From positions 207,038-271,037 of the forward strand of contig DIJC01000020.1 of assembly GCA_002421005.1 (NCBI GenBank): DNA of 64,000 bases, written 5' to 3'. The notes beneath the pieces were generated by a model that worked only from the letters and a program-made list of their open reading frames with translations, ran no database searches and was not told where the DNA came from. This DNA is from Enterobacteriaceae bacterium UBA5654 (GTDB lineage Bacteria; Pseudomonadota; Gammaproteobacteria; Enterobacterales; Enterobacteriaceae). Numbering within the stretch: position 1 is the stretch's first letter; the number at the start of each line of letters is the position of its first letter. Made by a program: the position numbers and the translations under genes. Below are positions 9,408-18,167 of this stretch, piece after piece.

Positions 9408-9812
9408 ATGAATATCAGCGACGTGGCGAAAAGAACAGGCTTAACCAGCAAAGCAATTCGCTTTTACGAAGAGAAGGGGCTGGTCACGCCGCCGCTGCGC
9501 AGCGAGAACGGTTATCGCAGCTACACCCAGCAGCATATTGAAGAGCTTACGCTGCTGCGCCAGGCGCGGCTGGTGGGCTTTAATCTCGAAGAGTGTGGGG
9601 AGCTGGTGGATCTGTTTAACGACCCGGCCCGCCACAGCGCTGACGTGAAAAAGCGCACGCTGGAAAAAGTCGCTGAGATTGAACAGCATATCGTGCAGCT
9701 TCAGGAGATGCGCCAGCAACTGCTGACGCTGGCGGAAAGCTGTCCCGGCGATGACAGCGCCGACTGCCCGATTATTAATAATCTGGCGGGTTGCTGTCAG
9801 CATCGGGTTTAA
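9408..9812 (+). CDS. cueR: MerR-family copper-efflux regulator CueR
   Basis: A 134-residue Cu(I)-sensing transcription activator of copA and, in E. coli, cueO. The winged helix-turn-helix starts NISDVAKRTGLTSKAIRFYE. A dimerisation helix follows, then the metal loop SCPGDDSADCP with C112 and C120, the two copper ligands known from E. coli CueR. A further CC pair sits near the C-terminus. It is divergent from copA, with 97 bases between starts; E. coli has ybaS-ybaT inserted here. The last 38 bases overlap the end of the convergent gene 9775-11010. Confidence 0.95.
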   Translation: MNISDVAKRTGLTSKAIRFYEEKGLVTPPLRSENGYRSYTQQHIEELTLLRQARLVGFNLEECGELVDLFNDPARHSADVKKRTLEKVAEIEQHIVQLQEMRQQLLTLAESCPGDDSADCPIINNLAGCCQHRV

Positions 9813-11010
9813 GCGCCCGCTGGCGAAAATAGTCATCCACCAGCTGGGTGAAATCGGGGCGATAACCGTCGTCGTCAATCAGAAACTCGACAAACACATC
9901 GTCCACCTGCCTGCAGGGGCGCTGTGCCAGCAGTGAATATGCCTGATAACGTAAATCAGCGTCGCTTTGCCCGGCGATGAGGCAGGCGAAGGGCATAAAC
10001 AGCGAGGACTGAGTGTAGTAAAGCGCCTGCAACAGCGCGCGCAGTTCATTGTGGTCATACTTCGCCAGGTCGTCCATCGTCCTGCGCACTCGCTGTTCGC
10101 TCAGATCGCCTGCTTCAACAATCGCTCCGGCTGCGCTGATATCTGGCCAGCTGGCAGCGCTTTGCGTGAATGGTGCAGGCCAGGGAAAAGCGTCCTGACT
10201 TTGCGCGTTGCGCAATGACTCAGCTTGCGCCGGAGTCAGGCGTTGCGGGGTGGGTAAAGGCGGCACGCCCTTAATCAGCTCGGCTTCGCTCAGCGACTGG
10301 CCGTTGAAAAATTCCAGCCGTTTTTGCTGATCATAGAAACGGTACGCGGGCGCAATCACCAGACTTTTCAGCGGACGCTGCTCCAGCGCCGCCGCGCAGG
10401 CTTTGTGGTGGCCGTCGAGCAGCGCGCAAAGCCAGGAATCGGTAAAATACCAGGCGATGGCGCGGATGTCTGGTTTATCACGGTAGAAGTCGGCACGCGC
10501 GGGGTTAAAATGCGCTGGCGACTGCGTTGGCAGCAAATAAAGCGGCCCGGCAGTGTGGTATTCCAGCTCCCGATCCCAGATGCTCACCGTCGCGGGGTTG
10601 CGCGTTTTTTGCTGCGGGACGGCCCAGAAAAAATGCCCGTTACCGTCCGACGGGTAAAGCGTGCGATCTTCAAGCGAATAATAGCCGGACGGCAGCAGGG
10701 TAAACAGGGCTTCAAGATGCGAGAAAGAGGTCGCCAGATCGACAAAAGGCGCGTTCCAGCGGGCGAGTGATGACAGAAACTGCGCGGCACCGTTGCTGCC
10801 TGCATCAAATCCGGCAGAGACCATGCCCGCACAGGTCGGGCATTCATCCGGCCACAGGCGGATCAGCGGCGTGTCCTGCCAGGTTAACGTATAAAGCCCG
10901 GCGGCGCATTGTTCCCGCAGCAATCTTTTGCCGTGGCGGACCGCAAAAATGATCCCCGTCGGCGTCTGTTTAATTAACCTGACGGTGGTTTCTTTTTTCC
11001 ACAGGCGCAT
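9775..11010 (-). CDS. Unrecognised 411-residue protein with a DGHHK motif
   Basis: I do not recognise this protein. It is soluble-looking, with no signal peptide or membrane segment. Visible points are a CxxC pair (C57, C60) in WPDECPTCAG and ALLDGHHKACAA near residues 197-207. The latter resembles the D-G-H-(H/N)-R substrate loop of ParB/sulfiredoxin-like and DUF1015-type proteins. An acidic C-terminal stretch (DDVFVEFLIDDDGYRPDF) follows. AAAAGGAAAGTGA precedes the ATG. Codon use looks like that of its neighbours. It lies between cueR and ybbJ, where E. coli has no such gene, and is transcribed towards cueR. Function is unknown. Confidence 0.75.
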   Translation of the reverse strand: MRLWKKETTVRLIKQTPTGIIFAVRHGKRLLREQCAAGLYTLTWQDTPLIRLWPDECPTCAGMVSAGFDAGSNGAAQFLSSLARWNAPFVDLATSFSHLEALFTLLPSGYYSLEDRTLYPSDGNGHFFWAVPQQKTRNPATVSIWDRELEYHTAGPLYLLPTQSPAHFNPARADFYRDKPDIRAIAWYFTDSWLCALLDGHHKACAAALEQRPLKSLVIAPAYRFYDQQKRLEFFNGQSLSEAELIKGVPPLPTPQRLTPAQAESLRNAQSQDAFPWPAPFTQSAASWPDISAAGAIVEAGDLSEQRVRRTMDDLAKYDHNELRALLQALYYTQSSLFMPFACLIAGQSDADLRYQAYSLLAQRPCRQVDDVFVEFLIDDDGYRPDFTQLVDDYFRQRALKPDADSNPPDY

Positions 11011-11028
11011 TCACTTTCCTTTTGCTGA

Positions 11029-11062
11029 CCGTGAGTTAACGTTTGTTAAGGTTAACTCACGG
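11029..11062. terminator. Inverted repeat between ybbJ and the 411-residue gene
   Basis: CCGTGAGTTAAC (11029-11040) and GTTAACTCACGG (11051-11062) form a perfect 12-bp stem with a 10-base loop. It lies just after ybbJ and ahead of the next gene on the same strand. No T-run follows, so it may be an attenuating hairpin or a protein site rather than a simple terminator. Confidence 0.5.
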
Positions 11063-11093
11063 CAAACGGATAAATCATCCTGCTGTTAAACCG

Positions 11094-11558
11094 TTAGCGT
11101 AAAGGAGGTAATGCCCTGATTTTTAGGGTGATGCCTTCTACGGCGATAACTTCTACCGACGTGCCAGCAGCAAGATCTTCATCCGCGCTGACCATCCATG
11201 AACTGTCGCCAACGCGCATATGCCCGCGTCCGCTAACCAGCGTAGTCTCCAGCGTAAAGCGGCGACCAATTAACTGGTTGCCGCGCTGATTAAGCTGGCT
11301 GTCGGCCGGTTTCTGCTCGCGCACGCGCTGCGCCAGCCATCGCCACCACAGCCACGCGGCCAGCAGAGTCAGCAGGGCAAACATCAGCCCCTGCCATTCC
11401 CAGCTTAACGGCAGAACCCAGACCACCAGTCCGACAATCACCGCTGCAACGCCGCTCCAAAGCAGATAGCCATTGCCGCCAAGCATTTCAGCGGCGAGCA
11501 GCAGCCCGCCGAGACTTAGCCAGAAAACGTGCGGATGCGCCAGAATGAGTTCGATCAT
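11094..11558 (-). CDS. ybbJ: NfeD-like membrane protein YbbJ
   Basis: A 154-residue NfeD short-form protein. Two to three membrane segments occupy residues 10 to about 75, followed by a C-terminal OB-fold-like beta domain (LIGRRFTLETTLVSGRGHMRVGDSSW). NfeD proteins partner SPFH/stomatin proteins, and the start codon overlaps the qmcA stop, so translation is coupled. E. coli YbbJ with QmcA is described as a membrane quality-control pair linked to FtsH function. Assignment is by length, order and sequence. Confidence 0.92.
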   Translation of the reverse strand: MIELILAHPHVFWLSLGGLLLAAEMLGGNGYLLWSGVAAVIVGLVVWVLPLSWEWQGLMFALLTLLAAWLWWRWLAQRVREQKPADSQLNQRGNQLIGRRFTLETTLVSGRGHMRVGDSSWMVSADEDLAAGTSVEVIAVEGITLKIRALPPLR

Positions 11559-12472
11559 AAGCGTTTCCGCTCGCTGGCGCTGTCTTTGATCAGTTCGCTG
11601 ATCCCGGCAATCGACCCCATCAGGCTGCTGGCATCCAGCGGCATCATCACCACTTTGCTGTTATTTGCCGAGCCGATTTTTTGCAGCGCTTCGGTGTATT
11701 TCTGCGCCACAAAGTAGTTCACTGCCTGAATATCCCCGGCGGCGATGGCTTCAGACACCATCTGTGTGGCGCGAGCCTCCGCTTCAGCCGAACGTTCACG
11801 CGCTTCAGCCTGTAGAAATGCCGACTGACGCTCGCCTTCCGCCGTCAGGATCTTTGACTGCTTTTCACCTTCCGCTTTAACGATTTGCGCCTGGCGGATC
11901 CCTTCCGCTTCGAGAATATAGGCACGCTTGGTACGTTCTGCTTTCATCTGCGCGTTCATCGCGTCGATCAGCTCCGCTGGCGGGCGCACGTCACGAATTT
12001 CGATACGGGTGATTTTGATGCCCCACGGGTTGGTGGCTTCATCAACGATGTGCAGCAGGCGGGTATTGATATTGTCGCGCTGGGAAAGCATTTCATCCAG
12101 CTCCATGGAACCGAGCACAGTACGAATGTTGGTCATGGTCAGGTTGATGATCGCCAGCTCCAGATTGCTGACTTCATACGCGGCCTTTGGCGCGTCGATC
12201 ACCTGAATAAAGCACACCGCGTCAATAGACACGTTGGCGTTATCTTTAGAGATAATTTCCTGCGAGGGAATATCAAGCACCTGCTCCATCATATTGATCT
12301 TACGACCAATCCGGTCCATAAACGGCACCACCAGGCTCAGCCCCGGTTGCAGCGTGGTGGTGTAGCGACCAAAACGTTCAACCGTCCATTGATAACCCTG
12401 CGGAACAATTTTGACGCCCGCGAAGACAACAATCAGCGCCACCAGAATGACGACGGGAATAACAATTAACAT
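11555..12472 (-). CDS. qmcA: SPFH/stomatin membrane protein QmcA
   Basis: A 305-residue inner-membrane protein with one N-terminal anchor (LIVIPVVILVALIVVFAG), an SPFH/Band-7 domain from about residue 20 to 190, then a long charged coiled-coil rich in Glu-Ala-Glu repeats. It is nearly identical to E. coli QmcA (YbbK). The family forms large ring-like assemblies and influences membrane proteases. It is cotranscribed with ybbJ. The iron exporter genes fetA-fetB, which lie just upstream in E. coli, are missing here; only 76 bases separate qmcA from ybbN. Confidence 0.95.
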   Translation of the reverse strand: MLIVIPVVILVALIVVFAGVKIVPQGYQWTVERFGRYTTTLQPGLSLVVPFMDRIGRKINMMEQVLDIPSQEIISKDNANVSIDAVCFIQVIDAPKAAYEVSNLELAIINLTMTNIRTVLGSMELDEMLSQRDNINTRLLHIVDEATNPWGIKITRIEIRDVRPPAELIDAMNAQMKAERTKRAYILEAEGIRQAQIVKAEGEKQSKILTAEGERQSAFLQAEARERSAEAEARATQMVSEAIAAGDIQAVNYFVAQKYTEALQKIGSANNSKVVMMPLDASSLMGSIAGISELIKDSASERKRL

Positions 12473-12548
12473 TGACCTAACCTCCTGTTATGAATCATTC
12501 AACTCTATCGTTAATCCGCCGTCCCTATACAGTCCAGAAACGGACTAA

Positions 12549-13403
12549 TTAATAGAGCAGCGAATAAAGCTTACGGCGATACTGGCTGGCAAGTGCATCG
12601 CCCGTGCCCAGCGCCGCGAGGATCTCCTGAAGCATCTTACGCGCCTGACCGTCTGCTGCCCCGAGATCTTTTTGCAGATGGCTGAATAGTAACGCCAGCG
12701 CCTCTTCATTACGACCTACCTGATGTAGCTGGAGCGCCAGCTGCGAAGCCAGCGCCGCATCTTCCGGGTTCTGCGTAACCTGTTGCTGAAGCTGCTGGAT
12801 CTCCGGGGTATCGGCAGCCTGTTTCAGTAATTCAATCTGCGCGACCAGCCCCTGATAGCGGGTATCCTGATCCTGAAGCGGAATGGTTTTCAGCACCGCT
12901 TCGGCATCGTCCGAACGGTTGAGCGCGATTTGCGTTTCTGCCAGCAGCAGGCCAATTTCGCTGTTCTGAGCGGAAAGCTGCCAGGCCTCTTTCAGCAGCG
13001 GCAACGCCTCGGCGTGTTTCCCTTCTTCAATTAACTGGATCGCCTGCTGCGCTTTAAGTTCTTCTTCGCGCGGCAGGACTTTTTCCAGCAGGGCACGAAT
13101 GGCTTCTTCTGGCTGCGGCCCCTGGAAGCCGTCAACCGGCTGACCGTTCTGGAACAGATAAACCGTCGGGATCGCGCGCAGACCGAACTGGGAGGCGATC
13201 ATCTGCTCCGCGTCGCAGTCCAGTTTTGCCAGAATAAACTGGCCGTTATACTGCGCGGCAAGACTTTCCAGCACCGGCGTCAGTTGCTGACAGTGCTGGC
13301 TGCGTTCGGACCAGAAATAGAACAGCACCGGCACGGTCATCGACTGTTCCAGCGTCTGTTGCAGGTTCGTTTCGTTAATATTGACGATATTCTGTACGGA
13401 CAT
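12549..13403 (-). CDS. cnoX: Chaperedoxin CnoX (YbbN)
   Basis: A 284-residue cytoplasmic protein, identical in length to E. coli CnoX/YbbN. An N-terminal thioredoxin fold (residues 1-110) has SQHC (35-38) in place of the usual CxxC. A C-terminal array of TPR-like helices follows. C38 and C63 match the cysteines of E. coli CnoX, which holds clients under oxidative (HOCl) stress and hands them to GroEL or DnaK. The missing first cysteine explains its lack of reductase activity in the family. Confidence 0.95.
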   Translation of the reverse strand: MSVQNIVNINETNLQQTLEQSMTVPVLFYFWSERSQHCQQLTPVLESLAAQYNGQFILAKLDCDAEQMIASQFGLRAIPTVYLFQNGQPVDGFQGPQPEEAIRALLEKVLPREEELKAQQAIQLIEEGKHAEALPLLKEAWQLSAQNSEIGLLLAETQIALNRSDDAEAVLKTIPLQDQDTRYQGLVAQIELLKQAADTPEIQQLQQQVTQNPEDAALASQLALQLHQVGRNEEALALLFSHLQKDLGAADGQARKMLQEILAALGTGDALASQYRRKLYSLLY

Positions 13404-13460
13404 AGAGCACTCTCTTCAATGATTTTTTTAATACATGGGGGCCAGCGCGTGGGCTTCAAC

Positions 13461-14270
13461 TCACCCCTGCAAAATTTTATCCATCAGGCGGCCCGGCAGC
13501 AGGCGCTTAAGCACGCTCACCGCGTGCGTCACCAGCGTGACGGGATAGCGCATTTTCGGATGGGCGCTGGTAAAAGCATGGCGCACTTTTTCGACCACGG
13601 CTTCTGGCCCGAGGGTAAAACGGGCGGCGATGCCCGGATTTTCTACCGGTTTATCGCGCCGGGTCTGGTTTACGTTGTCGGTAAAACGGGTGCGGATGGG
13701 GCCAGGCTCGATCAGGCTGACCCGGATGCCGGTATGGCGCAGCTCCATACGCAGCGCGTCTGACCAGGCTTCCAGCGCGTATTTACTCGCCGCATAGGCT
13801 CCGCGTCCCGGTGTGGAAATCAGCCCCATCACCGATGACGTCATGACGATGCGCCCTTCGCCGTGCGGGATCATCGCGGGCAGCAGGCGCATGGTCAGCT
13901 GGTGCGCGCCAAAAAAGTTGCTGGAAAACTGCTGTTCTAACTGTTCGCGGCTGACGGTGGTCAGCTCACCATAAACGCCGTAGCCCGCGTTATTGAAAAT
14001 CCCGTACAGGCGGTTGCCGGTCAGGGCGATGATCTCATCGGCAGCGCGATCCACGCTCTGTGGCTTATCCAGATCCAGTAAAATTCCCGTCAGCCCCCGG
14101 CTGGTCATCAGCGCCACGTCATCCGGCTTGCGGCAGGCAGCAAGCACCTGAAACCCCAGCCGCTGGAGTTCAAGCGCGCTTTCCAGACCAATGCCGCTGG
14201 AACATCCTGTTATTAAGACTGATTTTTGCATAACTTTACCTGATTGCGCCCCTGAAGGATTAAGACTCAT
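13461..14270 (-). CDS. ybbO: SDR-family NADP-dependent aldehyde reductase YbbO
   Basis: A 269-residue short-chain dehydrogenase/reductase. Motifs are TGCSSGIG (cofactor), NNAGYG, the catalytic serine in TSSVMG, and YAASK (YxxxK). E. coli YbbO reduces fatty and other aldehydes with NADPH. The open frame begins at 14270, overlapping the tesA stop. An internal ATG at 14231 (MQKSVLITG) is an equally good start with GGTAAAG upstream; the longer form matches the length given for E. coli. It is likely cotranscribed with tesA. Confidence 0.9.
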   Translation of the reverse strand: MSLNPSGAQSGKVMQKSVLITGCSSGIGLESALELQRLGFQVLAACRKPDDVALMTSRGLTGILLDLDKPQSVDRAADEIIALTGNRLYGIFNNAGYGVYGELTTVSREQLEQQFSSNFFGAHQLTMRLLPAMIPHGEGRIVMTSSVMGLISTPGRGAYAASKYALEAWSDALRMELRHTGIRVSLIEPGPIRTRFTDNVNQTRRDKPVENPGIAARFTLGPEAVVEKVRHAFTSAHPKMRYPVTLVTHAVSVLKRLLPGRLMDKILQG

Positions 14271-14886
14271 GATTTACTAAGGGTGCCAGTCGCGTCGCCA
14301 TCCAGTCCGCAATAAACGGCTGGGCGTCGAGATTGGGATGGATGCCATCTTCCTGCATCCATTGTGGTTTCAGATAAACCTCTTCCATAAAAAACGGCAC
14401 CAGAGGAATATCAAACTCGGCGGCGAGCTTTGGATAAATCGCGCTGAAGGTCTCATTATAACGACGACCATAGTTAGCGGGCAGGCGAATTTGCATCAGC
14501 AGCGGCTGTGCGCCTGCGGCTTTGATGCCCTGCAAAATTTTGCGCAGCGTCGCTTCGGTCTGCTGTGGCTGGAAACCACGCAGGCCATCGTTGCCGCCAA
14601 GCTCCACCAGTACCCAGCGTGGTTTATGCTGTGTAAGTAGGGCGGGCAAACGCGCCAGCCCCTGCTGCGAGGTATCGCCGCTAATGCTGGCGTTGACCAC
14701 CGACGTTTGCGGCTGCCATTTTTTGTTCAGCAGCGCAGGCCAGGCGCGGGTTGCCGCCATGCGATAACCGGCGCTCAGACTATCACCCAGAATCAACAGC
14801 GTGTCTGCTGCGGCAGCGCGGAAGCTTAACAGAAAAAGAAACAGGAACGGCAAATGCCAGCGGAAAACATTGTTGAAGTTCATCAT
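14260..14886 (-). CDS. tesA: Periplasmic acyl-CoA thioesterase I / protease I / lysophospholipase TesA
   Basis: A 208-residue SGNH hydrolase. The signal peptide ends FRAAAA. The catalytic serine lies in GDSLSAGY, the conserved Asn in ELGGNDGLRG, and the Asp-His pair in DGIHPN near the end. E. coli TesA hydrolyses acyl thioesters, some esters and lysophospholipids in the periplasm. The frame is open to 14916, but the ATG at 14886 (MMNFNN) gives the E. coli length. Its first 33 bases are antisense to the start of ybbA, which is transcribed the other way. Confidence 0.95.
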   Translation of the reverse strand: MMNFNNVFRWHLPFLFLFLLSFRAAAADTLLILGDSLSAGYRMAATRAWPALLNKKWQPQTSVVNASISGDTSQQGLARLPALLTQHKPRWVLVELGGNDGLRGFQPQQTEATLRKILQGIKAAGAQPLLMQIRLPANYGRRYNETFSAIYPKLAAEFDIPLVPFFMEEVYLKPQWMQEDGIHPNLDAQPFIADWMATRLAPLVNHES

Positions 14887-15540
14887 CTTAAGAAGTCCGT
14901 CGGTCAGGGTGAGCATGAACTATCCATCCTTACCGGAGTTGAGCTTATTGTCAAACCATCCCAGACCATCGCCCTGATTGGCGAATCCGGGTCCGGTAAA
15001 TCAACGCTGCTGGCGATCCTCGCCGGGCTGGACGACGGTAGCAGCGGCGAAGTGTCGCTGCTGGGGCAGCCGCTGCATAAGATGGACGAAGAGGCGCGGG
15101 CGGCGCTCCGCGCGCAGCACGTTGGCTTCGTGTTTCAGTCCTTTATGCTGATCCCGACGCTCAACGCGCTGGAAAACGTCGAGCTGCCCTCGCTGCTGCG
15201 CGGCGAAAACAGCCGCCAGAGCCGCGTCCAGGCCAAAGCGCTGCTGGAACAACTGGGGCTGGGGAAACGTCTCGATCATCTTCCCGCGCAGCTTTCTGGC
15301 GGCGAGCAGCAGCGCGTGGCGCTGGCCAGAGCCTTTAACGGCCGCCCTGGTCTGCTGTTTGCCGACGAGCCAACCGGCAATCTGGATCGCCAGACCGGGG
15401 ATAAAATTGCCGACCTGCTGTTCTCGCTCAACCGCGAACACGGCACCACGCTGATCCTCGTCACTCACGATCCCCAGCTTGCTGCGCGCTGCGACCGCCG
15501 TCTGCGGCTGGTTAACGGTCAGTTGCAGGAGGAAGCATGA
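14854..15540 (+). CDS. ybbA: ABC transporter ATP-binding protein YbbA
   Basis: A 228-residue ATPase of the LolD/MacB-type family, nearly identical to E. coli YbbA. It has Walker A GESGSGKST near residue 43, signature LSGGEQQRV and Walker B LLFADEPTGN. It pairs with the YbbP permease, whose ATG overlaps the ybbA stop (ATGA). This group (type VII, mechanotransmission) moves lipids or lipoproteins rather than small solutes. The substrate of YbbAP is unproven, though a partnership with TesA is often suggested because the genes are divergent neighbours. Confidence 0.95.
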   Translation: MPAENIVEVHHLKKSVGQGEHELSILTGVELIVKPSQTIALIGESGSGKSTLLAILAGLDDGSSGEVSLLGQPLHKMDEEARAALRAQHVGFVFQSFMLIPTLNALENVELPSLLRGENSRQSRVQAKALLEQLGLGKRLDHLPAQLSGGEQQRVALARAFNGRPGLLFADEPTGNLDRQTGDKIADLLFSLNREHGTTLILVTHDPQLAARCDRRLRLVNGQLQEEA

Positions 15541-17951
15541 TTGCCCGTTGGTTCTGGCGCGAGTGGCGCTCTCCTTCGCTGCTGATCGTCTGGCTGGCGC
15601 TAAGCCTGGCGGTCGCCTGCGTGCTGGCGCTGGGCAATATCAGCGATCGAATGGAAAAAGGCTTGAGCCAGCAAAGCCGCGATTTTATGGCGGGCGACCG
15701 GGCGCTGCGCAGTTCCCGCGAGGTCTCCCCGGCCTGGATCGCCGAGGCCCGCAGGCTGGGGCTGAAAGTGGATGAGCAAATCACCTTCGCCACCATGACC
15801 TTTGCCCGCGACACGCCGCAACTGGCGAACGTCAAGGCGGTTGGCGATCTCTATCCGATGTACGGCGAGCTGCAAACCGATCCGCCCGGCCTGAAACCTG
15901 CGGCGGGAACGGCGCTGCTGGCCCCCAGGCTAATGGCGCTGCTGGCGCTGAAGCCCGGCGATTCTATCGACGTGGGCGACACCACGCTGCGTATCACCGG
16001 CGAAGTGGTGCAGGAGCCGGATTCCGGTTTCAATCCTTTCCAGATGGCCCCGCGTCTGCTGATGAACGTGGCGGACGTGGCGAAGACCGGGGCGGTGCAG
16101 CCCGGCAGCCGGGTAAGCTGGCGTTACAAATTCGCCGGTACGCCGTCACAGATTGCGGCGTATGAAAAGTGGCTGCTGCCGCAGCTTAAGCCGGAGCATC
16201 GCTGGTACGGGCTGGAGCAGGACGAGGGCGCGCTCGGCAAGTCGCTTGAGCGCTCGCAGCAGTTCCTGCTGCTTTCAGCGCTATTAACGCTGCTGCTGGC
16301 GGTGGCAGCCGTGGCGGTGGCGATGAGCCACTACTGCCGCAGCCGCTACGATCTGGTGGCGATCCTCAAAACCTTAGGCGCGGGCAGGGTGCAGCTTCGC
16401 AAGCTTATCATCGGGCAGTGGGTGCTGCTGATGCTGCTGGCGGTCATCACCGGCGGGGCGCTGGGGCTGCTGTTTGAGCAGGTATTAATCATCCTGCTTA
16501 AGCCGGTGCTTCCGGTGGCGCTGCCTGCTGCCAGCCTGTGGCCGTGGCTGTGGGCGACCGGCGCGATGACGGTCATTTCTTTGCTGGTGGGCCTGCGCCC
16601 GTACCGGCTGCTGCTGGCCACGCAACCGCTGCGCGTGCTACGGCGCGACGTGGTTGCCAGCGTCTGGCCGCTAAAAATTTATCTGCCGGTGGTCACGGTT
16701 GTGGTGGTGGCGCTGCTGGCGTGGCTGATGGGTGGCAGTACATTGCTGTGGGCAGTGCTCGCCGGGGCGCTGGTGCTGGCGCTACTGTGCGGCGTGCTGG
16801 GCTGGATGCTACTCAGCGTGCTGAAGCGCCTGACAATTAACGCGCTGCCGCTGCGTCTGGCGGTAAATCGCCTGCTGCGCCAGCCGTGGTCCACGCTCAG
16901 CCAACTGGCGGCGTTTTCACTCTCCTTTATGCTGCTGGCGCTGTTGCTGGTGCTGCGCGGGGATTTACTCGACCGCTGGCAGCAGCAGCTTCCGCCGGAG
17001 AGTCCCAACTATTTCCTGATTAACATTGCCAGCGAGCAGGTGGAGCCGGTAAAAGCGTTCCTCGCCAGCCATCAGGTGACGCCGTCAACGTTTTATCCTG
17101 TCGTGCGCGCCCGTCTGACGCAGATTAACGGTCAGCCGACGGAAGGAAATAAAGACGAAGCGCTTAACCGCGAGCTGAACCTGACCTGGCAGAGCCACAA
17201 GCCGGATCATAACCCCATCACCGCTGGACACTGGCCGCCAGCGGCAGGCGAGGTATCGATGGAGCAGGAGCTGGCGAAGCGGCTGGATATCAGCTTAGGC
17301 GATAGCGTCACGTTCACCGGCGACACCCAGGATTTCACCGCAAAAGTGACCAGCCTGCGCAAGGTGGACTGGGAAAGCCTGCGCCCCAACTTCTATTTCA
17401 TCTTCCCGCCGGGAACCCTTGACGGGCAGCCACAAAGCTGGCTGACCAGCTTCCGCCAGGACAATGGCAACGCCATGCTGACGGAGCTGAACCGGGCGTT
17501 TCCGACCATCAGCCTGCTGGACATCGGCGCGATCCTCAAACAGGTCGGACAGGTGCTCCAGCAGGTCAGCCGGGCGCTGGAGGTGATGGTGGTACTGGTG
17601 ACGCTGTGCGGCGTGCTTTTATTGCTGGCGCAGATTCAGGTCGGGATGCGTCAGCGGCATCAGGAACTGGTGGTGTATCGCACCCTGGGAGCCGGAAAGC
17701 GCCTGCTGCGCACCACGCTGTGGTGTGAGTTTGCCCTGCTGGGACTGGTGGCGGGCGCGGTGGCCGCTATCGGCGCGGAAACCGCGCTGGCGGTGCTGCA
17801 AACCCGCGTTTTCGACTTCCCGTGGGAGCCTGACTGGCGGCTGTGGGTGGTGCTACCGTTCTGCGGCGCGGTGCTGCTGTCGCTGTGCGGCGGCTGGCTG
17901 GGCGTGCGGTTGCTGAAGGGGCGGGCGCTGTTCCGCCAGTTCAACGGCTAA
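15537..17951 (+). CDS. ybbP: FtsX-like ABC permease YbbP
   Basis: An 804-residue inner-membrane permease with ten membrane segments predicted by family. There are two FtsX domains (about 255-370 and 680-800) separated by large periplasmic parts and further hydrophobic helices around 385-470. Motifs such as VAILKTLGAGRVQLRKL and ELVVYRTLGAGKRLLR are the coupling regions of each FtsX domain. It is translationally coupled to ybbA. Length and sequence match E. coli YbbP. The transported lipid is unknown. Confidence 0.95.
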   Translation: MIARWFWREWRSPSLLIVWLALSLAVACVLALGNISDRMEKGLSQQSRDFMAGDRALRSSREVSPAWIAEARRLGLKVDEQITFATMTFARDTPQLANVKAVGDLYPMYGELQTDPPGLKPAAGTALLAPRLMALLALKPGDSIDVGDTTLRITGEVVQEPDSGFNPFQMAPRLLMNVADVAKTGAVQPGSRVSWRYKFAGTPSQIAAYEKWLLPQLKPEHRWYGLEQDEGALGKSLERSQQFLLLSALLTLLLAVAAVAVAMSHYCRSRYDLVAILKTLGAGRVQLRKLIIGQWVLLMLLAVITGGALGLLFEQVLIILLKPVLPVALPAASLWPWLWATGAMTVISLLVGLRPYRLLLATQPLRVLRRDVVASVWPLKIYLPVVTVVVVALLAWLMGGSTLLWAVLAGALVLALLCGVLGWMLLSVLKRLTINALPLRLAVNRLLRQPWSTLSQLAAFSLSFMLLALLLVLRGDLLDRWQQQLPPESPNYFLINIASEQVEPVKAFLASHQVTPSTFYPVVRARLTQINGQPTEGNKDEALNRELNLTWQSHKPDHNPITAGHWPPAAGEVSMEQELAKRLDISLGDSVTFTGDTQDFTAKVTSLRKVDWESLRPNFYFIFPPGTLDGQPQSWLTSFRQDNGNAMLTELNRAFPTISLLDIGAILKQVGQVLQQVSRALEVMVVLVTLCGVLLLLAQIQVGMRQRHQELVVYRTLGAGKRLLRTTLWCEFALLGLVAGAVAAIGAETALAVLQTRVFDFPWEPDWRLWVVLPFCGAVLLSLCGGWLGVRLLKGRALFRQFNG

Positions 17952-17952
17952 C

Positions 17953-17990
17953 AGGGACATGCGCCGGTCTCCTTACCGGCGCGTGTCCCT
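17953..17990 (+). terminator. Terminator after ybbP
   Basis: A 15-bp stem with one T-G pair (AGGGACATGCGCCGG against CCGGCGCGTGTCCCT) and an 8-base loop begins two bases after the ybbP stop. It is very stable, but no long T-run follows. The following gap to sfbA (17991-18167) shows no gene. Confidence 0.65.
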
Positions 17991-18167
17991 AATCCATAAT
18001 GCTTCGCCGTTCAGTGACATACTTCAAAACATCATGAAATAATTTCAATTACGCCAGTTAGCAGATTATGCCATCTTAGATTACCCCTCTGCTCGCCAGG
18101 GGAAAAAGAAGCGCGTCGCATTGTACGGCGCGCGCACGGCAAGACAACATTCGATCCAGGAGTCGTT

